Assembly (NCBI GenBank): GCA_018669475.1
Contig: JABHCC010000023.1
Coordinates: 1-64,000 of the forward strand
Origin: Bacteroidota bacterium
Lineage (GTDB): Bacteria; Bacteroidota; Bacteroidia; Bacteroidales; UBA12481
Direction of reading: 5' to 3'
Length of the DNA: 64,000 nt
Of the stretch, positions 9,020 to 14,376 are shown piece by piece. Every line of letters begins with the position of its first letter. The stretch's first letter is position 1. The translations under genes were made by a program, and so were the position numbers. Under the pieces are notes generated by a model, which saw only the letters and a program-made list of their open reading frames with translations, ran no database searches and was not told the DNA's origin.

Positions 9020-9331
9020 ATGGAAAAAATTGAAGTTAAAGGAATTAGCATTGAGCTCAATGAGGAGGGTTTCCTTACTGACTCAGCACAATGGAACAAT
9101 GATGTTGCTCTCGAATTAGCAAAAGTGGAAGATATCGAACTGACTGAGAAGCACTTCGATGTTCTTAACTTCCTAAGGGACAAACATTCAGCAGGTGAAA
9201 CACTTACTATCAGGAAAGTGGGTAAATCAGGTATCGTGGATATCAAAGGTCTGTATGATCTTTTCCCAGGAGGACCTTTAAAGAAATCCTCAAGAATTGC
9301 AGGAATACCTAAACCCACTTCTTGCGTATAA
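9020..9331 (+). CDS. DsrC/TusE-family sulfur carrier with a single C-terminal cysteine
   Basis: A 103-residue protein with the DsrC/TusE fold. Diagnostic parts are EGFLTDSAQWN (about 16-26), the LYDLFPGGPLKK segment (about 78-89) and the C-terminal arm IAGIPKPTSCV. The penultimate cysteine (CysA, Cys102) that carries persulfide is present. The second cysteine of true dissimilatory DsrC, 11 residues earlier, is serine here (Ser91), and there are no other cysteines. That makes it TusE-like: it can accept and hand on sulfur but cannot form the intramolecular disulfide or trisulfide used with DsrAB. No dsrAB, hdr or tusBCD genes are in the window. It sits 15 bp after DUF1641 and 18 bp before the DsrE2-like gene. 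Confidence 0.88.
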   Translation: MEKIEVKGISIELNEEGFLTDSAQWNNDVALELAKVEDIELTEKHFDVLNFLRDKHSAGETLTIRKVGKSGIVDIKGLYDLFPGGPLKKSSRIAGIPKPTSCV

Positions 9332-9349
9332 ATCAAAAAACTAACAAAC

Positions 9350-9850
9350 ATGGCAAAAGAAGAAAAACCACTAAAGAAAGTATGCATCATCTGTGCCAAG
9401 GGCAGTATTGAAGATGTGTATGCCACATTAGTTATGGCAAATGGAGCAGTAATGGAGGGTATCGAAGCAAAGGTTTTCTTTACTTTCTTTGGTTTAGATG
9501 CAATAACAAAGAAGCAATTTAAGAAACTCAAAACTGCAACTGTTGGAAATCCTGCAATGAGAATGCCGGGGGGACTTCCTTTCCCTAGTCTCTTAGGAGT
9601 TTTACCTGGCGTTGAAGCTGGTGTTTCAGCAATGATGAAAAGCCAAATGGAAAAACTGGATATTCCTCCTGTTGATGAATTTCTTGATATGATAGTAGCC
9701 GGAGGCGGAGAAATTTATGCATGTCGACTTGCAGCTGATATGTTCAAATTGGAGATGAAAGATTTCACAGAACACGTTAAAGGTATTCTTACCATCGGGG
9801 AATTCTATGAATTAGCTGGTGGAGACAACACACAAATCATTTTTACCTGA
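9350..9850 (+). CDS. DsrE2-like sulfur-relay protein
   Basis: A 166-residue DsrE/DsrF/DrsH-like protein. The Rossmann-like start KVCIICAKGSIEDVYATLVMA (residues 10-30) includes Cys12 and Cys15. A hydrophobic GGLPFPSLLGVLPGVEAG stretch at about 74-91 is typical of the DsrE2 type. Cys125 in the conserved EIYACRLA motif is the likely persulfide-carrying residue. DsrE2 proteins receive or store sulfane sulfur and usually pass it to TusA, but no TusA is encoded in this window. As last gene of the operon, followed by a strong terminator, it probably receives sulfur generated by the SQR-like enzyme and exchanges it with the DsrC/TusE-like protein. Confidence 0.86.
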   Translation: MAKEEKPLKKVCIICAKGSIEDVYATLVMANGAVMEGIEAKVFFTFFGLDAITKKQFKKLKTATVGNPAMRMPGGLPFPSLLGVLPGVEAGVSAMMKSQMEKLDIPPVDEFLDMIVAGGGEIYACRLAADMFKLEMKDFTEHVKGILTIGEFYELAGGDNTQIIFT

Positions 9851-9856
9851 TTAAAA

Positions 9857-9883
9857 AAAAGACCGGCTTTTAGCCGGTCTTTT
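9857..9883 (+). terminator. Rho-independent terminator after sulfur operon
   Basis: Perfect 8-bp GC-rich stem (gaccggct / agccggtc) with a 3-nt loop, flanked by A-tract and T-tract that extend the helix. It begins 6 bp after the DsrE2-like stop codon. Confidence 0.9.
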
Positions 9884-9895
9884 CATTTTGATATC

Positions 9896-9903
9896 TATAT
9901 TTG
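9896..9903 (+). promoter_or_regulatory. Putative -7 box of the nucleotidyltransferase gene
   Basis: TATATTTG matches the TAnnTTTG consensus exactly, 26 bp before the ATG at 9930 and just after the upstream terminator. No -33 TTTG is visible at the usual spacing. Confidence 0.4.
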
Positions 9904-9929
9904 CCCATCATTTTAAAAAAGCACTGATC

Positions 9930-10835
9930 ATGAAACCAACTCTTTTGGTATTAGCTGCTGGAATGGGAAGCAGATATGGCGGCCTGAAGCAAATGGACCG
10001 ACTTGGTCCGAATGGTGAATCAATTATTGACTATTCAGTCTTCGATGCAGTACAAGCCGGCTTCGATAAAGTAATATTTGTTTTGCGAGAGGAAATTGTA
10101 GATGATTTCTATGATTTATTCGCCAATAAATACAAAAAAGTCATACAGGTAGATCATGTGGTTCAGAGGCTTGAGGACATCCCTTCAGATATAACTGTTC
10201 ATCCTGAAAGAGTTAAACCATGGGGAACCGGCCATGCAGTTCTATCAGCAAAAGAAAAACTTAATGCACCTTTCGCAGTAATCAATGGTGATGATTTTTA
10301 TGGGTCAGATGCTTTTAAAGTGATGGGAGATTTTCTTTCTACAATAGATGCTGATTCCATCACACTACAATCGATGGTTGGATATATTCTTGAGAATACG
10401 CTGTCAGATCATGGTTTTGTTTCGCGTGGGATTTGCGCTAAAGATGAGAATCACAATTTAACCACCGTAACTGAGAGAACACACATCGAACGCCTTGAGG
10501 AGAACATAATCTTTGTTGACGAGAAAAAAGAAACTCATTACCTGCAGGGTGATGAAATTGTATCGATGAATTTCTGGGGATTCACTCCGGCATTATTAGA
10601 TTTATTCGCCGACAAGTTCAAACTTTTCATGAATGAATTTGGAGGAGAACTGAAATCGGAGTATTTCATACCCTTTGGTATTAATCAAATGATACAAGAA
10701 AAAGTTCTCAACGTTAAAGTACTTAAGAGTACAGCAAAATGGTTTGGCGTTACTTATCAGGATGATAAACCCCTTGTTGTAGCAAAATTAAAAGAGCTTT
10801 CAGCCACCGGAGTTTATCCTGACAAAATCTGGTAG
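9930..10835 (+). CDS. Sugar-phosphate nucleotidyltransferase-like protein
   Basis: A 301-residue member of the NTP-transferase family. The N-terminal VLAAGMGSRYGGLKQ motif (about 7-20) is the nucleotide-binding loop seen in RmlA/GlmU/UTP-glucose-1-phosphate uridylyltransferases. The VINGDDFYG stretch (about 112-120) provides the metal-binding acidic residues. The body is longer than the bare catalytic domain, with a C-terminal helical part ending in GVYPDKIW. The substrate sugar cannot be deduced. The frame is open back to 9888, but I start at 9930, where the conserved N-terminus begins and after a good -7 box. It appears monocistronic, between a terminator and the convergent iorB gene 6 bp away. 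Confidence 0.8.
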   Translation: MKPTLLVLAAGMGSRYGGLKQMDRLGPNGESIIDYSVFDAVQAGFDKVIFVLREEIVDDFYDLFANKYKKVIQVDHVVQRLEDIPSDITVHPERVKPWGTGHAVLSAKEKLNAPFAVINGDDFYGSDAFKVMGDFLSTIDADSITLQSMVGYILENTLSDHGFVSRGICAKDENHNLTTVTERTHIERLEENIIFVDEKKETHYLQGDEIVSMNFWGFTPALLDLFADKFKLFMNEFGGELKSEYFIPFGINQMIQEKVLNVKVLKSTAKWFGVTYQDDKPLVVAKLKELSATGVYPDKIW

Positions 10836-10841
10836 AGATTT

Positions 10842-11420
10842 TTACTTAAGTGCTGCATCCCGACCAGCTCTCAAAGCGAGAAGGTTTTGCTGAACTACAG
10901 CGTCGCCTTTTCGCTCAAAGATAGCAGAAATACCCGACTCAAGACTTTCAAAATCCAGGCATATATATTGACTTGCAGCGCCTAGAATAACCATATTTGA
11001 TCCTCTTCTATTACCCAAATCCTTTGCTATTTTATCCGCATCTATGATCAGATGATTAGGCCATTCTGCAATTGTATTGAGTATCTTTTCAAGTTCAGGA
11101 TAATCAGGAACATTAATAAATGGGGAAGAATTACACACCAACCATCCATTTTTATTTAGAAATGGTAAATACCTTAATGTTTCTAGTGGTTCTACTGACA
11201 AAATCAGATCGGCTTGACCAAGTGGCACCAGATCAGATGCGACAGGGGTATCAGCAATTCTGAAGTTAGATTGCACAGCCCCACCCCGCTGACTCATCCC
11301 GTGAACTTCTGATTGTTTAAAATATAGTTTCTCTTTGAGAGTAGCCATACCAATAATACCTGCAATGGTTAAAATACCCTGCCCTCCTACTCCAGAAAGT
11401 ATAATATTTGATTTTTTCAT
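10842..11420 (-). CDS. iorB: Indolepyruvate:ferredoxin oxidoreductase beta subunit
   Basis: The IorB subunit (about 192 residues) has the gamma-type 2-oxoacid oxidoreductase fold. Evidence is the N-terminal ILSGVGGQGILT motif, the SEVHGMSQRGGAVQSNFRI segment and the ADLILSVEPLETLR stretch, all typical of IorB. With IorA it oxidatively decarboxylates arylpyruvates from aromatic amino acids to aryl-acetyl-CoA, reducing ferredoxin. ATGs lie at 11420 and 11426. I prefer 11420 because its upstream bases align with the leader of the mmdC-like gene. The gene follows iorA on the same strand after a 97-bp intergenic stretch that holds one copy of the repeated element described below. Confidence 0.9.
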   Translation of the reverse strand: MKKSNIILSGVGGQGILTIAGIIGMATLKEKLYFKQSEVHGMSQRGGAVQSNFRIADTPVASDLVPLGQADLILSVEPLETLRYLPFLNKNGWLVCNSSPFINVPDYPELEKILNTIAEWPNHLIIDADKIAKDLGNRRGSNMVILGAASQYICLDFESLESGISAIFERKGDAVVQQNLLALRAGRDAALK

Positions 11421-11517
11421 CCCCATATATTTAATTTTATTTGTCGGATGGAGCTCGCACAACAAAAACAATCATCCGTGTGTGTGTTAAAATATTTTTC
11501 CTTTTGTCATGCTCGGT
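11421..11517 (-). repeat. Intergenic element, copy A (iorA-iorB)
   Basis: Fills the whole iorA-iorB gap. On the minus strand it runs ACCGAGCATGACAAAA, an ACACACAC run, GGATGATTGTTTTTG, GAGCTCCATCCG, then CAAATAAAATTAAATATA before the start codon. It aligns with copy C (62654-62771) from stop codon to start codon, and in its middle with copy B (60789-60870). A helix CGGATG/CATCCG (plus-strand bases 11445-11450 with 11473-11478) can form in the RNA. Function unknown. Confidence 0.6.
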
Positions 11518-13140
11518 TCATGATTTCGTGGATAAGGATTTGGTTTCTACTTCAATGCGTTTTCGTTTCGAGGCTGTTTGAATACACTCGCGTCGAGCAA
11601 TTATCACAGATATGCCATGATAATTTAACTCATTAAGAATCACTTGAACATTCTCATCATGGTTCTTTTTCAAAGGAGTCACAATTTTTAAATGAGATTC
11701 TTCTACTCCAATACCCAGGCAAATTCCTTCAATTCTCCCCACTGCTGAAGACACCTGACCTCCTGTCATTCCAGTGGTTTCATTATCAGAGATAATAATT
11801 GTTATTGGAGAATTCTCAATAACTGCATCTAACAGGCCGGTCATCCCTGAATGTGTAAATGTTGAATCTCCAATAACTGCAACTGATGGTACAAGACCTG
11901 CATCAGCAGCTCCTTTCGCCATAGTAATACTGGCTCCCATATCCACACAGGTATTAATTGCATTATATGGAGGCAGAGCTCCCAGCGTGTAACAACCAAT
12001 ATCAGCGAAAGTGCGACCTTCACCAAAATCAGTTAATGCTTCAATAAGTGAATGATAGATATCAATATGACCACAACCTTTGCACAAAGCAGGAGGTCGG
12101 TTAACCATTATCTCAGGAATTTCAGGACCATTATGCACTTCCATACCCAATGCCTTTCGTACCAGATCAGAGTTTAATTCACCATCCCTTGGCAGGCTAC
12201 CGTCTAACCTTCCCCTGATAGGAACAGGGCTATTATTCAGGAGACCAAGCAGGGATTTCTCAAGTATTGGATACCCTTCTTCCAAAACAAGAATCTCCTT
12301 GCACGATGAAGTGATTTCCTTAATTTTCTTGACCGGTACCGGATACTGACCTATCTTTAATACAGGATGAGGAATACCTTCAGGATAATTCTCCATAAGG
12401 TAATTATGTGAAATTCCGCACGCAATAATTCCAAGAGACCGATCATTACCATCTTTAAGCGTATTATAAGCAGCATTTTCGCTTAGTTCGGTGAGATCAT
12501 CCTGAAGATTTAGTAGCAGCTTATACCTTTCCCTTGCTATGCTAGGAAGAAGAATAAACTTTTTCTTGTCATCGGGCAATTTCAACTCATTCTCTGCAAT
12601 ATTTTTCATACGCAGAACTCTTGACCGCGAATGCGACAATCGAGTGGTTATTCTCATTAACACAGGAAGGCCTACTTTTTCTGAGAGAGAAAAACCATTA
12701 TATGCCATATCATATGCCTCTTGCTGATCAGCGGGTTCAAGAATAGGTAATAGAGCAAAATCGCCGTAAAACCTTGAATCCTGCTCATTTTGCGAGGAAT
12801 GCATTGATGGATCATCAGCTACAACAACAATTAATCCACCACCTGCTCCAGTTATAGCAGAATTTATAAAAGGGTCAGCAGCAACATTTAATCCAACGTG
12901 CTTCATACACACCATTGCCCTTTTTCCTGCATATGACATCCCAATAGCAGACTCCATAGCAGTTTTCTCATTTGCTGACCATTCTGAATGTATCCCCTCT
13001 TTACGGGCACCCGAATTTCTTTGAATATATTCAGTGATTTCAGTTGATGGTGTACCCGGATAGGCATAAACTCCTGACATGCCTCCATCAATTGCACCCT
13101 GAGCAATAGCCTCAGCACCTAATAATACAACTTCGTTCAT
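11518..13140 (-). CDS. iorA: Indolepyruvate:ferredoxin oxidoreductase alpha subunit, no ferredoxin domain
   Basis: A 540-residue IorA. The pyrimidine-binding part of the fold is at the N-terminus (GVYAYPGTPSTEITE, about 23-37). CKGCGH at 353-358 and the thiamine-diphosphate motif starting GDS at 424-426 mark the PP domain. IorA oxidises indolepyruvate and related arylpyruvates with ferredoxin as acceptor. Archaeal IorA proteins end in a domain with two [4Fe-4S] clusters. This protein stops about 25 residues after the IIARREC strand and lacks the cysteine-rich tail, so electrons must leave by another route, perhaps a separate ferredoxin. Shorter IorA proteins are, I believe, usual in Bacteroidota, so this is probably not a local truncation. 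The start is 12 bp after the yjbQ-like stop, so an operon yjbQ-iorA-iorB is likely. Confidence 0.9.
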   Translation of the reverse strand: MNEVVLLGAEAIAQGAIDGGMSGVYAYPGTPSTEITEYIQRNSGARKEGIHSEWSANEKTAMESAIGMSYAGKRAMVCMKHVGLNVAADPFINSAITGAGGGLIVVVADDPSMHSSQNEQDSRFYGDFALLPILEPADQQEAYDMAYNGFSLSEKVGLPVLMRITTRLSHSRSRVLRMKNIAENELKLPDDKKKFILLPSIARERYKLLLNLQDDLTELSENAAYNTLKDGNDRSLGIIACGISHNYLMENYPEGIPHPVLKIGQYPVPVKKIKEITSSCKEILVLEEGYPILEKSLLGLLNNSPVPIRGRLDGSLPRDGELNSDLVRKALGMEVHNGPEIPEIMVNRPPALCKGCGHIDIYHSLIEALTDFGEGRTFADIGCYTLGALPPYNAINTCVDMGASITMAKGAADAGLVPSVAVIGDSTFTHSGMTGLLDAVIENSPITIIISDNETTGMTGGQVSSAVGRIEGICLGIGVEESHLKIVTPLKKNHDENVQVILNELNYHGISVIIARRECIQTASKRKRIEVETKSLSTKS

Positions 13141-13152
13141 CTAATCTGTGTT

Positions 13153-13563
13153 TTATGAGATAAGTGTTAAAACAATTTTACGCGGACCTCCAAAATCTCT
13201 GAACTCACAAAGATAAATTCCCTGCCAGATCCCAAGATTCATCCTGCTATTAGTCACTGGAATGGTAAGAGAGGTGCCTATTAAAGTACTTTTTATATGA
13301 GCTGGCATATCATCATCTCCTTCAAAAGTATGATTATACCATGCCTCACGCTCTTTCACCAGACGATTAAAAAAATTATCAAGGTCAGTTCTCACAGTTG
13401 GATCAGCATTTTCATTTAGAGATATTGCCGCTGATGTATGCTTGATAAAGATATTTAACAGACCAGACACAGGCATAGCAGGCAGCTCACGTTCAAGCAT
13501 ATGACTCACCAAATGCATTCCTCTTGGATACTCATTAAGAACAACTTCTTTTTGCCAAATCAT
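13153..13563 (-). CDS. YjbQ/UPF0047 family protein
   Basis: A 136-residue member of the YjbQ (UPF0047, secondary thiamine-phosphate synthase enzyme) family. Conserved features are IKHTSAAISLNENADP (about 57-72), HTFEGDDDMPAHIKS (about 94-108) and GIWQGIYLCEFRD (about 126 to the end). Members have weak thiamine-phosphate synthase activity in vitro, but their physiological role is unsettled. The frame is open upstream to 13605, but that part holds a hairpin and a promoter-like box, so I start at the ATG at 13563. Its place upstream of iorA, a thiamine-diphosphate enzyme, is suggestive but does not prove a link to the cofactor. Confidence 0.85.
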   Translation of the reverse strand: MIWQKEVVLNEYPRGMHLVSHMLERELPAMPVSGLLNIFIKHTSAAISLNENADPTVRTDLDNFFNRLVKEREAWYNHTFEGDDDMPAHIKSTLIGTSLTIPVTNSRMNLGIWQGIYLCEFRDFGGPRKIVLTLIS

Positions 13564-13580
13564 TTGTATAAAAACAAAAA

Positions 13581-13600
13581 GGCCGGAATAATTTTCGGCC
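13581..13600 (-). terminator. Terminator-like hairpin in the yjbQ leader
   Basis: GGCCGAAA-ATTA-TTCCGGCC on the minus strand (8-bp stem with one G.T pair), followed by TTTTTGTTTTT and, a few bases later, the start codon at 13563. No minus-strand gene lies directly upstream, so it is either a transcript-start hairpin or an attenuator rather than an ordinary gene-end terminator. Confidence 0.5.
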
Positions 13601-13606
13601 CGCATA

Positions 13607-13614
13607 CAAATTTA
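13607..13614 (-). promoter_or_regulatory. Putative -7 box of yjbQ-iorA-iorB
   Basis: TAAATTTG on the minus strand matches TAnnTTTG exactly. An ATTG lies 18 bp upstream in the place of the -33 element. Transcription would start just before the hairpin at 13581-13600. Confidence 0.4.
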
Positions 13615-13627
13615 TTGATATTTTTCG

Positions 13628-13659
13628 TTTGGCAATGTGTAAAAACGGGTTTATTTTTA
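13628..13659 (+). promoter_or_regulatory. Putative promoter of the 13674 gene
   Basis: TTTG at 13628-13631 and TATTTTTA at 13652-13659 are 20 bp apart, as in Bacteroidota -33/-7 promoters. The -7 box has one mismatch to TAnnTTTG. The ATG follows 14 bp later. It overlaps the divergent yjbQ promoter region. Confidence 0.35.
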
Positions 13660-13673
13660 TGCCTTTGAATTCA

Positions 13674-14312
13674 ATGAAAAACATACCAGCAATCATACTT
13701 GCTTTTTGTTTTGCCGTTTCAGTAAATGCGCAAAACGAACTATCAGATCAAGATCATATTTTTCATCTTTCAGGGAATATCTTAACTGATAGCCTGGAGT
13801 CGATTCCTTACGTTCATATCATTCTTCAGAATAAAAATCTGGCAACAGCCAGTGATATTCATGGGTATTTCAATTTTCCGGCAGAAGTCAATGATACAAT
13901 CCTTTTTTCTGCTATTGGGTATAAAATGAAATCTATGGTGGTTAGAGATACTTTCTCAATTAAATACCCCTACTTCGAAGTCTTCCTTGAGCAAGACACC
14001 ATCCAACTTGAAGAGCTCGTAATAAGGCCATGGCAAGGCAATTATGAAAGGTTCAAGATGGCTGTTCTGGAGTATGAACCGCATGAAACTGATCTCGACA
14101 GAGCATACAAAAACCTAGCTATCTTGGACTTATATTCATTATTGTATGATTCCCCTGCAACTCCGTCAATTGCATTTAAAAACACAATGAAAATGTACAA
14201 TGACAATTTGTACTGGGCAGGACAGTTACCTCCGGTTAGTATTACAAATCCGCTGGCCTGGGCACAGTTTTTTAAAGCCCTGAAGGATGGCGATTTTAAA
14301 AGAAAAAAATAG
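13674..14312 (+). CDS. Secreted CarboxypepD_reg-like protein
   Basis: A 212-residue protein with a signal peptide ending VNAQ. It is followed by one carboxypeptidase-regulatory-like beta-sandwich domain: LSGNILTDSLESIPYVHI (about 32-49), SDIHGYFNFPA and ILFSAIGYK. The C-terminal half (about 115-212) is helical and has no family I recognise. Such single-domain proteins are common in Bacteroidota next to TonB receptors that carry the same N-terminal domain, as here, 64 bp downstream. The frame is open back to 13629, but the chosen ATG gives the signal peptide. A periplasmic or outer-membrane accessory role is inferred. Confidence 0.75.
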   Translation: MKNIPAIILAFCFAVSVNAQNELSDQDHIFHLSGNILTDSLESIPYVHIILQNKNLATASDIHGYFNFPAEVNDTILFSAIGYKMKSMVVRDTFSIKYPYFEVFLEQDTIQLEELVIRPWQGNYERFKMAVLEYEPHETDLDRAYKNLAILDLYSLLYDSPATPSIAFKNTMKMYNDNLYWAGQLPPVSITNPLAWAQFFKALKDGDFKRKK

Positions 14313-14376
14313 ACTTTCAATCAATACGAATCCAGGACTATTACCGTTTGTTTTGAATAAAGAGACAATCTTACTA

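Noticed and set aside
9016-9531. 171-codon minus-strand frame across the DsrC and DsrE2 genes
   Set aside because: It is antisense to two clear sulfur-relay genes, and its translation resembles no family.
12350-13140. Possible frameshift at the end of iorA explaining the missing ferredoxin domain
   Set aside because: No cysteine-rich frame follows the stop in any frame up to iorB; the gap is filled by the repeated element instead.
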